Below are positions 6,996-16,108 of a DNA stretch of 44,801 bases, piece by piece. Source of the stretch: Burkholderia latens (GTDB taxonomy: Bacteria > Pseudomonadota > Gammaproteobacteria > Burkholderiales > Burkholderiaceae); NCBI RefSeq assembly GCF_902499045.1, contig NZ_CABVPL010000061.1, positions 1-44,801 of the forward strand, read 5' to 3'. A program made the translations under genes and the position numbers. The notes under the pieces are model-generated. The model did no database searches. It worked only from the letters and a program-made list of their open reading frames with translations, and was not told the DNA's origin. Numbering within the stretch: the stretch's first letter is position 1; the number at the start of each line of letters is the position of its first letter.

Positions 6996-9290
6996 ATGGT
7001 GACGACACACAACCTCGGTTTTCCGCGCATCGGCGCGAAGCGCGAACTCAAGTTCGGTCTCGAACGCTACTGGAAGGGCGAGTCGTCGCGCGACGCGCTG
7101 AAGGCGCTCGGCGCCGAACTGCGCCGGCGTCATTGGCACCAGCAGCGCGATCTCGACCTCGCGCCGCTCGGCGATTTCGCGTTCTACGACCACGTGCTCG
7201 ACATGAGCTTCACGCTCGGCAACCTGCCGAAGCGCGTGCAGGACTTCCATGGCGACGCGCTCGACAATTATTTCCGTGTCGCGCGTGGCCGTTCGACACA
7301 GTCGGCGGAACAGCATGGGGCGTGCTGCGGCGGTGTCGCGGCCGGCGAAATGACGAAGTGGTTCGACACGAACTATCACTACATCGTCCCGGAGTTCCAC
7401 GCGGACACGAACTTCTCGCTCGATCCGTCGCGCCTGCTGCAGCAATTGGCCGAAGCGAACGCGCAGGGCGTGAATGCGAAACCGGTGATTCTCGGCCCGG
7501 TCACGTACCTGTGGCTCGGCAAGACGAAGGACGATTCCGATCGTCTCGCGCTGCTGCCGAAGCTGCTCCCGGTATATGGGGCGCTGCTGGACACGCTGAC
7601 CGCGCAGGGCGTCGAATGGGTGCAGATCGACGAACCGATCCTCGTCACCGAGCTCGATGCCGAATGGCGCGAGGCATTCCGCACCGCGTATGCGCTGCTG
7701 GAAACGCGTCGCATCAAGGTGCTGCTTGCCACGTACTTCGGCCAGCTGCAGGACAACCTGACGCTCGCGGCGTCGCTGCCGGTAGACGGCCTGCATATCG
7801 ACGCGATCAACGCGCGCGACGAAGTCGATGCGCTCGTGCGCGAACTGCCGGTCGACCGCGTGCTGTCGGTGGGCGCGATCAACGGGCGCAACATCTGGAA
7901 GACGGACCTGAACGCGGCGCTCGACTGGCTCGAACCGCTCGCGCAGCAACTGGGCGACCGGCTGTGGCTCGCGCCGTCGTGCTCGCTGCTGCACGTGCCG
8001 GTCGATCTCGCGAGCGAAGAGAAGCTCGACGCCGAAATCCGCTCGTGGCTCGCGTTCGCGCTGCAGAAGCTCGATGAACTGAAGGTGCTCGCGACCGCGC
8101 TGAACGCAGGCCGCGCCGCGGTTGCCGGCGCGCTCGCCGCGAACGCGGCCGCGATCGAATCGCGCCGCCGCTCGCCGCGCGTGAACAATCCGGCGGTGAA
8201 AGCGGCGATCGCGCGTATCGACACGCAGCTCGGCAACCGTGCGAGCCCATACCCGCAACGGGCGCCGAAGCAGTCGGCACGACTGAACCTGCCGCTCTTT
8301 CCGACGACGACGATCGGTTCGTTCCCGCAGACCGCCGAGATTCGCCACGCACGCAGCCAGTTCAAGGCCGGTGCGCTGGACGAAGCCGGCTACCGCACGG
8401 CGATGCACGCCGAGATCGAACGCAGCGTGCGCGAACAGGAGTCGCTCGAGCTCGACGTGCTCGTGCACGGCGAAGCGGAACGCAACGACATGGTCGAATA
8501 CTTCGGCGAGCAACTCGACGGCTACGCGTTCAGCCAGTTCGGCTGGGTGCAATCGTACGGGTCGCGCTGCGTGAAGCCGCCGATCCTGTTCGGCGACATC
8601 AGCCGCCCGAAGGCGATGACGGTCGAATGGATCACGTATGCACAGTCGCTGACGAGCAAGCCGATGAAGGGGATGCTGACCGGCCCGGTGACGATCCTGA
8701 ACTGGTCGTTCGTGCGTGACGACCAGCCGCGCTCGGTGTCCTGCTACCAGCTTGCGCTCGCGATCCGCGAAGAAGTGCTCGATCTCGAGAAGGCGGGCGT
8801 GCGCGTGATCCAGATCGACGAGGCCGCGTTGCGCGAAGGGCTGCCGCTGCGCCGCGCGCAGTGGAGCGCGTACCTGAAGTGGGCGATCGAGTCGTTCCGG
8901 ATTGCCGCGAACGGCGTGCGGGACGACACGCAGATCCACACGCATATGTGCTATTCGGAGTTCAACGACATCATCGCGTCGATCGCCGACATGGACGCGG
9001 ACGTGATCACGATCGAAACGTCGCGCTCGGACATGGAACTGCTCGACGCGTTCGACAGCTTCCGGTATCCGAACGAGATCGGGCCGGGCGTGTACGACAT
9101 CCACTCGCCCAACATCCCGACGCAGGATCACATCGTCGGGTTGATGAAGAAGGCGGCCGAGCGGATTCCGGCGGAACGGCTGTGGGTGAATCCCGACTGC
9201 GGGCTCAAGACGCGCCAGTGGGGCGAGGTGATTCCGGCGCTGACGAACATGGTCGCGGCCGCGAAGACGCTGCGCAACCACGCGCAATAA
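6996..9290 (+). CDS. metE: Cobalamin-independent methionine synthase MetE
   Basis: The 764-residue cytoplasmic enzyme transfers the methyl group of 5-methyltetrahydropteroyl-tri-L-glutamate to homocysteine, giving methionine. It consists of two barrel domains. The zinc ligands are all present: His650 and Cys652 in HTHMCYSEF, Glu674 in TIETSRSD, and Cys735 in NPDCGLKTR. The N-terminal [18 protein letters not shown] is the family signature, and length agrees with MetE proteins (about 755 residues). It is divergent from metR and followed by a strong hairpin terminator, so it is transcribed alone. No B12 or SAM riboswitch fits in the 127-bp upstream gap. Confidence 0.98.
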   Translation: MVTTHNLGFPRIGAKRELKFGLERYWKGESSRDALKALGAELRRRHWHQQRDLDLAPLGDFAFYDHVLDMSFTLGNLPKRVQDFHGDALDNYFRVARGRSTQSAEQHGACCGGVAAGEMTKWFDTNYHYIVPEFHADTNFSLDPSRLLQQLAEANAQGVNAKPVILGPVTYLWLGKTKDDSDRLALLPKLLPVYGALLDTLTAQGVEWVQIDEPILVTELDAEWREAFRTAYALLETRRIKVLLATYFGQLQDNLTLAASLPVDGLHIDAINARDEVDALVRELPVDRVLSVGAINGRNIWKTDLNAALDWLEPLAQQLGDRLWLAPSCSLLHVPVDLASEEKLDAEIRSWLAFALQKLDELKVLATALNAGRAAVAGALAANAAAIESRRRSPRVNNPAVKAAIARIDTQLGNRASPYPQRAPKQSARLNLPLFPTTTIGSFPQTAEIRHARSQFKAGALDEAGYRTAMHAEIERSVREQESLELDVLVHGEAERNDMVEYFGEQLDGYAFSQFGWVQSYGSRCVKPPILFGDISRPKAMTVEWITYAQSLTSKPMKGMLTGPVTILNWSFVRDDQPRSVSCYQLALAIREEVLDLEKAGVRVIQIDEAALREGLPLRRAQWSAYLKWAIESFRIAANGVRDDTQIHTHMCYSEFNDIIASIADMDADVITIETSRSDMELLDAFDSFRYPNEIGPGVYDIHSPNIPTQDHIVGLMKKAAERIPAERLWVNPDCGLKTRQWGEVIPALTNMVAAAKTLRNHAQ

Positions 9291-9430
9291 CGCGCGGACG
9301 GAGCGCGTCGCCCGTCACGATCGATGACCGGCCGGCGCAAAGTTGCAGCGCTGCACGCGTGAACCGCCTGTCGCGACGCCGCTTTGCCGATCGGCCGGAC
9401 GTCGCGGGGCCGCGCCGGACGCCCAATGCA

Positions 9431-9458
9431 AACGGGCAGGCGACTTCGCCTGCCCGTT
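9431..9458. terminator. Bidirectional hairpin terminator between metE and MHS transporter
   Basis: A perfect 12-bp stem (AACGGGCAGGCG pairing with CGCCTGCCCGTT) with a 4-base loop lies 140 bp past the metE stop and 17 bp past the stop of the convergent transporter gene. T-runs are short on both sides, so termination may be partial, but the position between convergent genes supports the role. Confidence 0.75.
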
Positions 9459-9475
9459 GCGCGAGTTGCGTGACG

Positions 9476-10801
9476 TTACGCGACGCGCGCACCGCGCGGC
9501 AGCGCGTCGTCCTGCTCTCCCGGCGCGCCGGCATCGTCGATGCCGACGCGGCGCGAGATCACCCACACGCACACCGACGACAGCACGGCGGCGCTCGTGT
9601 ACTGGATCGCGAGCGGCCACCATTGCGGCGCCGCGTTCTGCGCGATCAGCGTGGCGGCGAGCGGCGTCAGGCCGCCTGCGATCGCGCCGCACACCTGATA
9701 CGCGATCGAGATCGCCGTGTAGCGGATACGCGCGATGAAGATGCCGCTGACGAAACCGGCGACGACCGAGTAGTAGCCCGATTCCGCGAGCGTCGCGAGG
9801 CCGACTCCGACCGTGATCGACACTGGCGTGCCCATGTGCACGAGTGGCAGCATCACGAACGGCACGATCGCGGCCCACGCGCCGGTGATCAGCAGCACGC
9901 GTGTCGTGCCGAAGCGCTGCGCGAGGAACGCGGCGGCGAGCTGCACGGCGAACTGCAGCACGGCGACGATCGTCATGCAGTGCAGCACCATCGACCGGTC
10001 GAGCGACAGGAACTGCGTCGCATAGCTGATCATGAAGATGTTGCTGAAGTACACGCCGGCGATCCCGTACACGTTCGCGCCGATCGCGAGCAGCAGCAGC
10101 GGCCAGTACTTGAGCGCTTCCCGCACGGGGTTTTGCGCGGTGTTGCCGCTTTTCTTCACTTCCTCGAACTCGGGCGATTCGGACACGTTCGCACGGATCA
10201 CGAACCCGACGATCAACAACACGGCGCTCGCGAGGAACGGCACGCGCCAGCCCCAGCTCATCATGTCGTCCTTCGACAGCGTGCTGATTGCGCCGAACGC
10301 GAGCATCGACAGGATCAGGCCGCTCGCGCTGCCGAGCTGCGCGAACGACGCGAAGAACGTGCGTTTGCCCTCGGGCGCGTGCTCGCCGGCGAGCAGCACC
10401 GCGCCGCCCCATTCGCCGCCGACCGCAATGCCTTGCAGCACACGCATCAGCACGAGCAGGATCGGTGCGATCACGCCGGCCTGCGCGTGGGTCGGCAGCA
10501 GCCCGATCGCGACGGTCGACACGGCCATCAGCATCAGCGTCGCGAGCAGCGAGCGCTTGCGACCGAAGCGATCGCCGAGATAGCCGAACATCACGCCGCC
10601 GAGCGGCCGCGCGAAGAAGCCGACCGCGAACGAGCCGAACGATGCGAGCAGGCTGATGAAGCGGCTTTCGCCCGGGAAGAACAGCGGCCCGAATACGATG
10701 GCGGCGGCGGTCGCGTAGCTATAGAAGTCGTACCACTCGATCGTGGTGCCGACGAACGAAGCGAGCGCCGCCCGCTTCGGCTGTTTGACGGAGGTCCCCA
10801 T
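9476..10801 (-). CDS. MFS transporter, metabolite:H+ symporter (MHS) family
   Basis: The 441-residue inner-membrane protein has 12 predicted helices. The N-terminal ASFVGTTIEWYDFYSYATAAAIVF and the loop motif GYLGDRFGRKRSL are hallmarks of the MHS family (proline/betaine, shikimate, citrate and related uptake carriers). It lies 53 bp downstream of the ureohydrolase gene on the same strand, so the two are probably co-transcribed. By context it may import a guanidino compound such as 4-guanidinobutyrate, or carry a product of that pathway. The substrate is inferred only from the neighbour. Confidence 0.85.
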   Translation of the reverse strand: MGTSVKQPKRAALASFVGTTIEWYDFYSYATAAAIVFGPLFFPGESRFISLLASFGSFAVGFFARPLGGVMFGYLGDRFGRKRSLLATLMLMAVSTVAIGLLPTHAQAGVIAPILLVLMRVLQGIAVGGEWGGAVLLAGEHAPEGKRTFFASFAQLGSASGLILSMLAFGAISTLSKDDMMSWGWRVPFLASAVLLIVGFVIRANVSESPEFEEVKKSGNTAQNPVREALKYWPLLLLAIGANVYGIAGVYFSNIFMISYATQFLSLDRSMVLHCMTIVAVLQFAVQLAAAFLAQRFGTTRVLLITGAWAAIVPFVMLPLVHMGTPVSITVGVGLATLAESGYYSVVAGFVSGIFIARIRYTAISIAYQVCGAIAGGLTPLAATLIAQNAAPQWWPLAIQYTSAAVLSSVCVWVISRRVGIDDAGAPGEQDDALPRGARVA

Positions 10802-10854
10802 CTACTGTGTGCTCCTCTGGAATTCTCTGATTTGGAATAGTCGTGTGGCCGGGC

Positions 10855-11811
10855 TCAGTCGCGGTACGAAACGCCCGGCAGCACGCACAGCAACTCGTAC
10901 GCGAGGTTCGCGCCGAGCAGCGCCGTGGTGCCGAACGGGTCGTACGGCGGCGCGACTTCGACGAGATCGCAGCCGACGATGTTCAGCCCCTTCGCGCCGC
11001 GGATGATTTCCAGCGCTTGCGGCACCGTGAGCCCCGCGATTTCCGGCGTGCCGGTGCCCGGCGCGTAGGCCGGGTCGATGCCGTCGATATCGAACGTGAT
11101 GTAGACAGGCGTGTCGCCGATGCGCGCGCGCACTTCATCCATCAGCGGCGCGAGCGACTGGTTCCAGCATTCCTCGGCCTGGACCACGCGGAAGCCCTGC
11201 TCGCGGCACCAGTCGAAATCCTCGGCGGCGTAGCCGGTGCCGCGCAGGCCGATCTGCGTGACCTTGTCGCCGTGCAGCAGGCCTTCCTCGACCGCGCGGC
11301 GGAACGGCGTGCCGTGCGCGATCTTTTCGCCCATCATCGTATCGTTGACGTCGGCGTGTGCATCGACGTGGATCAATGCAACCTTGCCGTGCTTGCGGTG
11401 AATCGCGCGCAGGATCGGCAGCGCAATCGTGTGGTCGCCGCCGAGCGTGATCGGCTTGCAGTCGTGCTCGAGGATCGCGTCGTACGCGGCTTCGATGCGC
11501 GCGATGGAGTCGTGCAGGTTGTACGGGTTGATCGCGACGTCGCCGATGTCGGCGACTTGCAGCGAATCGAACGGCGCGGCGCGGGTCGCCATGTTGTACG
11601 GGCGCAGCAGCACGGATTCGGTGCGGATCTGGCGCGGGCCGAAGCGCGCGCCGGTGCGGTTGGAGGTGCCGAGATCGAACGGCACGCCGACGAAACACGC
11701 GTCGAGCCCGGCAGCGCTCGCCACGTGCGGCAGGCGCATCATCGTCGCGATGCCGCCGCTGCGCGGCATTTCATTGCCGCCGAGCGGCTGAAAATGGGTG
11801 TGGTCGTTCAT
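10855..11811 (-). CDS. gbuA: Guanidinobutyrase/agmatinase-type ureohydrolase
   Basis: The 318-residue enzyme belongs to the arginase/agmatinase family and releases urea from a guanidino substrate. The binuclear manganese ligands are present: His127 (GGDH), Asp150, His152 and Asp154 (HVDAHADVND), and Asp241 and Asp243 (DIDGIDPAYAPGTGTPE). The N-terminal QPLGGNEMPRSGGIATMMRLP resembles guanidinobutyrase (GbuA) of pseudomonads as I remember it, more than biosynthetic SpeB, and the divergent LysR gene is the same arrangement as gbuR-gbuA. The start at 11811 is chosen for the GGAAGAGG ribosome site 6 bases upstream. Agmatine as substrate cannot be excluded. Confidence 0.85.
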   Translation of the reverse strand: MNDHTHFQPLGGNEMPRSGGIATMMRLPHVASAAGLDACFVGVPFDLGTSNRTGARFGPRQIRTESVLLRPYNMATRAAPFDSLQVADIGDVAINPYNLHDSIARIEAAYDAILEHDCKPITLGGDHTIALPILRAIHRKHGKVALIHVDAHADVNDTMMGEKIAHGTPFRRAVEEGLLHGDKVTQIGLRGTGYAAEDFDWCREQGFRVVQAEECWNQSLAPLMDEVRARIGDTPVYITFDIDGIDPAYAPGTGTPEIAGLTVPQALEIIRGAKGLNIVGCDLVEVAPPYDPFGTTALLGANLAYELLCVLPGVSYRD

Positions 11812-11913
11812 GGGGTGCCTCTTCCGATGTGGGGTTGCCGTATCATGCGACGCGGTCTGGCGCATAGTTTTACGCGTTGCGCCGGAAAGAAGAATGCGAA
11901 GATATCGACGTAA

Positions 11914-11933
11914 ACATCGATTTCCATCGATGT
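11914..11933. promoter_or_regulatory. Perfect palindrome, probable operator of the LysR regulator
   Basis: ACATCGAT (11914-11921), a TTCC spacer, and ATCGATGT (11926-11933) form a perfect inverted repeat in the 138-bp gap between the divergent ureohydrolase and LysR genes. It contains the T-N11-A form expected of LysR-type binding sites. It lies 16 bp before the regulator start codon, so autorepression is likely. Confidence 0.65.
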
Positions 11934-11949
11934 ATGGAAGGGGAATAGC

Positions 11950-12861
11950 GTGCTCGGGAATCTGTCGACCCTCGATCTGCGGTTGATCCGCGTGTTTCTC
12001 GCGGTCACGGACGCGGGCGGCGTGTCGGCCGCGCAGGCGATGCTGAACGTCGGCCAGTCGACGATCAGCGCGCAGCTTTCGTCGCTCGAGACGCGGCTCG
12101 GCTACCGGCTCTGCGAGCGCGGCCGCAGCGGCTTCCGGCTCACGCCGAAGGGCGAGCGGTTCCACGCGATGAGCCGCAAGCTGCTCGCCGCGCTCGACGA
12201 ATTCGGCATGGCCGCGCGGCACATGGATCGCCAGCTGGTCGGCACGCTGAACATCGGCCTGATCGGCCATACGCCGGTCAGCCAGAATGCGCGGATCGCC
12301 GAGGCGATCGCCGCGTTTCGTACGCGCGACGAAGCCGTGCGCTTCTCGATCTCGGTGCGCGCGCCCGGCGATCTCGAGGAAAAGCTGCTGAGCAACGAAA
12401 TCCAGATCGCGGTCGGCTACTTCTGGCACCGCGTGCCGACGCTGCACTACACGCCGCTGTTCATCGAGCGGCAGGTCGCGTATTGCGGCCGCGGTCATCC
12501 GCTGTTCGAACGCGCCGGCGCGCTGACGCCGGCCGACGTCGCGGGCTTCGAATGGGCGTGGCGATCGTATCCGCTGCCGGAGGCGCAGATGTCGACGACG
12601 CCCGATCGCGTGACCGCGACCGCCGACAACATGGAAGCCGTCGCGCTGCTGATCCTGTCAGGCCATCACCTCGGCTACCTGCCGCAGCACTTCGCGGCGC
12701 CGTACGTCGCCCAGGGGCTGCTCGCGCCGCTCAATGCCGAGCAGCTGCACTATGAAGTCACGTTCCACATGGTCGTCGCGCGCGACGGGCGCGGGGATCC
12801 GGTCGTCGACGCGTTTCTCGAGGATCTCGAGCGCGCGCATCAGTCGCCCGACGTGGTGTGA
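11950..12861 (+). CDS. LysR-type transcriptional regulator of the ureohydrolase locus
   Basis: The 303-residue protein begins with a LysR helix-turn-helix (about residues 8-66: LSTLDLRLIRVFLAVTDAGG, then AQAMLNVGQSTISAQLSSLETRLG) followed by a substrate-binding-like effector domain. The start is GTG at 11950, with GGAAGGGG 6 bases upstream. It is divergent from the gbuA-like gene, with a palindrome between them. In pseudomonads GbuR, a LysR protein, activates gbuA in response to 4-guanidinobutyrate; the same role is inferred here from gene order, not from sequence identity. Confidence 0.87.
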   Translation: MLGNLSTLDLRLIRVFLAVTDAGGVSAAQAMLNVGQSTISAQLSSLETRLGYRLCERGRSGFRLTPKGERFHAMSRKLLAALDEFGMAARHMDRQLVGTLNIGLIGHTPVSQNARIAEAIAAFRTRDEAVRFSISVRAPGDLEEKLLSNEIQIAVGYFWHRVPTLHYTPLFIERQVAYCGRGHPLFERAGALTPADVAGFEWAWRSYPLPEAQMSTTPDRVTATADNMEAVALLILSGHHLGYLPQHFAAPYVAQGLLAPLNAEQLHYEVTFHMVVARDGRGDPVVDAFLEDLERAHQSPDVV

Positions 12862-12950
12862 CGCTGCGCGAGGCCGTGGGTGGCCCCGGCGAGGCCGGAT
12901 CGAGCCGGCAATATGAACGAGCGTCATGCCGGAGCCGGGCGCGGCCCGCA

Positions 12951-13415
12951 TCACGGCACCGGCAACCCCGCGTCGTGCTTCACTTCCCGCAACGACAGCG
13001 CCGATTCAATCGACGTGACGCCCGGCAGCATCCGCAGCGAGTCGCGCAGGAACGTGCCGTAATCGTCGAGATCGCGCGCGACCACCTGCAGCAGATAGTC
13101 GGCCGTGCCCGCGACGTTGTGGCACGCGAGGATCCGCTCGATGCCGAGCACTTCCCGTTCGAACCGGTCGGCGACCTTGCGGTCGTGCGTCGCGAACCGC
13201 ACCAGCACGAACGCGACGACGCCGAACCCGAGCGCCTGGCGCGACAGCTGCGCGCGGTAGCGCTCGATGTAGCCGTCGTTTTCGAGACGCTTCAGGCGCC
13301 GCGCGCACGGCGTTTCGGACAGGCCGACGGATTCGGCGAGGCGCGCGATCGGCAGGCGGCCGTCGCGCTGCACCGCGGCGAGGATCGCGCGATCCGTCTT
13401 GTCGAGTTCGGTCAT
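12951..13415 (-). CDS. Lrp/AsnC family transcriptional regulator
   Basis: The 154-residue protein has the Lrp layout: an N-terminal helix-turn-helix (residues about 4-60, ELDKTDRAILAAVQRDGRLP and the recognition part LAESVGLSETPCARRLKRLE) and a C-terminal RAM ligand-binding domain (about 70-145). It is divergent from a LysE-type exporter gene, a common pairing in which the regulator senses an amino acid and controls its export. Repeated TGGCGGATTCC elements lie in the gap, the first directly against this gene's start codon. The ligand is unknown. Confidence 0.92.
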   Translation of the reverse strand: MTELDKTDRAILAAVQRDGRLPIARLAESVGLSETPCARRLKRLENDGYIERYRAQLSRQALGFGVVAFVLVRFATHDRKVADRFEREVLGIERILACHNVAGTADYLLQVVARDLDDYGTFLRDSLRMLPGVTSIESALSLREVKHDAGLPVP

Positions 13416-13417
13416 GT

Positions 13418-13459
13418 TGGCGGATTCCTTGGTCGAATGTCGAGATTGTGGCGGATTCC
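13418..13459. promoter_or_regulatory. Direct repeats TGGCGGATTCC, candidate Lrp-type operator
   Basis: The 11-bp sequence TGGCGGATTCC occurs exactly at 13418-13428 and 13449-13459, 31 bp apart, close to three helical turns. The second copy extends into the palindrome GCGGA-T-TCCGC. Lrp proteins bind as multimers to helically phased sites, which fits. The region lies between the divergent regulator and exporter genes. Confidence 0.5.
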
Positions 13460-13549
13460 GCTATGAACCGGCAATCGTGGGCCACAGATGGCCAATAATC
13501 CCTCCTCCTTCAGCGGCAACATATCGTCATTGAAGGACGGGGGCAGACC

Positions 13550-14173
13550 ATGATTTCCACGCATTTGCTGTTGATTTATCTCGCCGCGCTCGCGGCCATT
13601 TACGCGGTGCCCGGCCCCGACATGGCGCTCGTGCTGCAGACCAGCATCGGCCGCGGCGTGCGGCCCGGGATCGCCGCGGCGGCCGGGCTGTCGCTGTCGC
13701 GCACGGTGCACGTGACGCTGTCCGCATGCGGCGTCGCGGCATTGATCCGCAGTGCGCCGTGGCTGTACGAGGCGATCCGCTACGGCGGCGCGCTGTATCT
13801 CGCTTACGTCGCGATCCAGGTATTCCGCTCGCCCGTGTTCGCGCTCGGCGACGGCGACGCGGCGGCTGCCGGGGAATTGCGGCAGTCGTTCTTCAAGGGG
13901 TTGCTGACGAACCTGCTGAACCCGAAGGCGCTGCTGTTCTGCTCGGTGCTGCTGCCGCAATTCGTGCGGCCCGAGGCCGGGCCTGTCGTATGGCAGATGT
14001 TCGAGCTCGGCGCGATGCTCGTCGCGGCCGGCGTGTGTTTCGATCTGGCATGCGTGTTCGGCGCGTCGCGCATCGCCGCATGGATGCGCGCGCATCCGCT
14101 CGCGCAGACGGTGCAGCGCTGGACGTTCTCGGCGGCGCTGATCGGCTTCGCGCTGCGCCTGTCGATGGACTGA
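13550..14173 (+). CDS. LysE/RhtB family amino-acid exporter
   Basis: The 207-residue inner-membrane protein has about six hydrophobic segments. The early motif AAIYAVPGPDMALVLQTSIGRGVRPGI contains the conserved PGP of the LysE superfamily, and the central GLLTNLLNPKALLF matches the family's GxxxxLxNPKA motif. It exports amino acids or related compounds by proton exchange. The divergent Lrp-type regulator probably induces it when its substrate accumulates. An AAGGACGGGGG ribosome site stands before the ATG. Confidence 0.92.
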   Translation: MISTHLLLIYLAALAAIYAVPGPDMALVLQTSIGRGVRPGIAAAAGLSLSRTVHVTLSACGVAALIRSAPWLYEAIRYGGALYLAYVAIQVFRSPVFALGDGDAAAAGELRQSFFKGLLTNLLNPKALLFCSVLLPQFVRPEAGPVVWQMFELGAMLVAAGVCFDLACVFGASRIAAWMRAHPLAQTVQRWTFSAALIGFALRLSMD

Positions 14174-14243
14174 GCCGCGGCGTCATCGCATCGCTGCCGT
14201 GCGGGCCGGCCGGCCGCATGGCGCGGTGTGCCATCGAACGACG

Positions 14244-14274
14244 GCCGTGCGCGATGCCGGCCTTCGCGCACGGC
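14244..14274. other. Strong hairpin downstream of exporter gene
   Basis: GCCGTGCGCGA (14244-14254) and TCGCGCACGGC (14264-14274) form a perfect 11-bp stem with a 9-base loop, 70 bp past the exporter stop. No T-run follows. It may end or stabilise the exporter transcript. The rest of the 272-bp gap up to the peptidase gene shows no gene. Confidence 0.55.
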
Positions 14275-14445
14275 TGGGGGCCGCTCGTCACGCGCGCAAA
14301 TCATCTGACTGTTCTAAACTTCCTTTAACTTCGCGCCGTCGCGGACGCGGTGTCGCGAACCGACTGACCGAGCGGAACCGTCTCCCGCCGCCCCTGTCCG
14401 ATTCCTGGCTGTTCCGTGCAACGCGGTACCAAGGAGGGTCTGAAC

Positions 14446-16035
14446 ATGGCAAGGCATCTTCAAGCCGACCGTGAACCCCGAATCGTCGCCGAGTCCAGGT
14501 GTCTCGGTCAGTGCGATCCGGCAGAACGCATCCACGTCACGATCATGTTGCGGCGGCAGGAAGAAGGGCAACTCGATGCATTGGTCCACCAACTCGCGAG
14601 CGGCGACGCGAACGCGAAGCCGCTGTCGCGCGACGCTTTCGCGCAGCGTTTCTCCGCCAATCCCGACGACATCCGCAAGACCGAGGACTTCGCGCACCGT
14701 CACCAGCTGACGGTCGATCGTGTCGATCCGGTCGAGAGCGTGGTCGTGCTGTCCGGCACGATCGCGCAGTTCGAAGCCGCGTTCAGCGTGAAGCTCGAGC
14801 GTTTCGAGCATCGCGCGATCGGCCAGTATCGCGGCCGCTCGGGTCCGATCGCGCTGCCGGACGAACTCGGCGACGCGGTGACGGCCGTGCTCGGCCTCGA
14901 CAGCCGGCCGCAGGCACGGCCGCACTTCCGGTTGCGTCCGCCGTTCAAACCGGCGCGCGGCGCGGCGGCCGTCACGTTCACGCCGCCGCAGCTCGCTTCG
15001 CTGTACGGCTTTCCGGCCGGCGACGGCGCCGGGCAATGCATCGCGATCGTCGAACTCGGCGGCGGCTATCGCGCGGCCGATATCGAGCAGTATTTCCGCG
15101 GGCTCGGCATCGCGAAGCCGCCGATGCTCGTCGACGTGAACGTCGGCACCGGCCGCAACGCGCCGACCGGCGAAGCGAACGGCCCGGACGGCGAAGTCGC
15201 GCTCGACATCGAGATCGCCGGCGCGATCGCGCCCGCCGCGAAAATCGCGGTGTACTTCGCGCCGAACAGCGACGCGGGCTTCATCCAGGCCGTCAACGCG
15301 GCCGTCACCGACAAGACCAACCGGCCGTCCGTGATCTCGATCAGCTGGGGCGGGCCGGAAGCGATCTGGCAGGCGCAGTCGGCACATGCGTTCAACCGCG
15401 TGCTGCAGGCGGCGGCCGCGCAGGGGATCACGGTGTGCGCGGCGTCGGGCGACAGCGGCTCGGGTGACGGGCTGCAGGATGGCGCCGATCACGTCGACTT
15501 CCCGGCGTCGAGCCCGTACGTGCTCGGCTGCGGCGGCACGCAGCTCGACGCGCTGCCGGGGCAGGGTATCCGCAGCGAGGTCACGTGGAACGACGATGCG
15601 TCGGGCGGCGGTGCGGGCGGCGGCGGCGTCAGCACGCTGTTCGACGTGCCGGCCTGGCAGCACGGGCTGAAGGTCGCGCTCGCCGGCGGCGGCACCACGC
15701 CGCTCGCGAAGCGCGGCGTGCCCGACGTTGCCGGCGACGCATCGCCGCAAACCGGCTACGAGGTGTCGATCGCCGGCACGCCCGCGGTGATGGGCGGCAC
15801 GAGTGCGGTCGCGCCGTTGTGGGCCGCGCTGATCGCGCGGATCAACGCATCGTCCGGCGCATCGGCGGGCTGGATCAACCCGGTGCTGTACAAGAACCCC
15901 GGCGCGCTGCGCGACATCACGAAGGGCTCGAACGGCACCTATGCGGCCGCGGCCGGCTGGGATGCGTGCACGGGGCTCGGCAGCCCCGACGGCGCGAAAC
16001 TCGCGGCCCTGCTCGCGCGCAAGCCGTCGAGCTGA
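14446..16035 (+). CDS. Sedolisin (S53) peptidase, kumamolisin-like, with pro-domain
   Basis: The 529-residue proenzyme of a serine-carboxyl peptidase is typically active at acid pH. Residues about 1-170 are the pro-kumamolisin activation domain, and the mature enzyme starts near TFTPPQLASLYGFP. The catalytic residues are visible: Glu250 and Asp254 (GEVALDIE), the oxyanion Asp336 (ASGDSGSGDG) and Ser453 (GGTSAVAP). The C-terminal calcium site is also present (Asp490-Ile491 and GWDACTGLGSPDG, residues 504-516). The start at 14446 is chosen for the AAGGAGGG ribosome site 6 bases upstream. No classical signal peptide is present, so the export route is unclear. A carboxypeptidase gene follows after an intrinsic terminator. 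Confidence 0.93.
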   Translation: MARHLQADREPRIVAESRCLGQCDPAERIHVTIMLRRQEEGQLDALVHQLASGDANAKPLSRDAFAQRFSANPDDIRKTEDFAHRHQLTVDRVDPVESVVVLSGTIAQFEAAFSVKLERFEHRAIGQYRGRSGPIALPDELGDAVTAVLGLDSRPQARPHFRLRPPFKPARGAAAVTFTPPQLASLYGFPAGDGAGQCIAIVELGGGYRAADIEQYFRGLGIAKPPMLVDVNVGTGRNAPTGEANGPDGEVALDIEIAGAIAPAAKIAVYFAPNSDAGFIQAVNAAVTDKTNRPSVISISWGGPEAIWQAQSAHAFNRVLQAAAAQGITVCAASGDSGSGDGLQDGADHVDFPASSPYVLGCGGTQLDALPGQGIRSEVTWNDDASGGGAGGGGVSTLFDVPAWQHGLKVALAGGGTTPLAKRGVPDVAGDASPQTGYEVSIAGTPAVMGGTSAVAPLWAALIARINASSGASAGWINPVLYKNPGALRDITKGSNGTYAAAAGWDACTGLGSPDGAKLAALLARKPSS

Positions 16036-16060
16036 CGCGCCGGTATCTGCCTTTACGTCC

Positions 16061-16089
16061 GACGCGGGTGTCCTGCCCGCGTCTTTTTT
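16061..16089 (+). terminator. Intrinsic terminator between the two peptidase genes
   Basis: GACGCGGG (16061-16068) and CCCGCGTC (16076-16083) form a perfect 8-bp stem with a 7-base loop, followed by six T residues. It lies 25 bp after the sedolisin stop and only 20 bp before the next start codon. The downstream gene must therefore depend on read-through or on a promoter inside the sedolisin gene. Confidence 0.88.
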
Positions 16090-16108
16090 CACCTCCAGGA
16101 GCAGCACG

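Noticed and set aside
6972-9287. 771-codon open frame antisense to metE
   Set aside because: It is the mirror of strongly biased codons in metE, is very Arg-rich and has no family features; metE has all catalytic residues.
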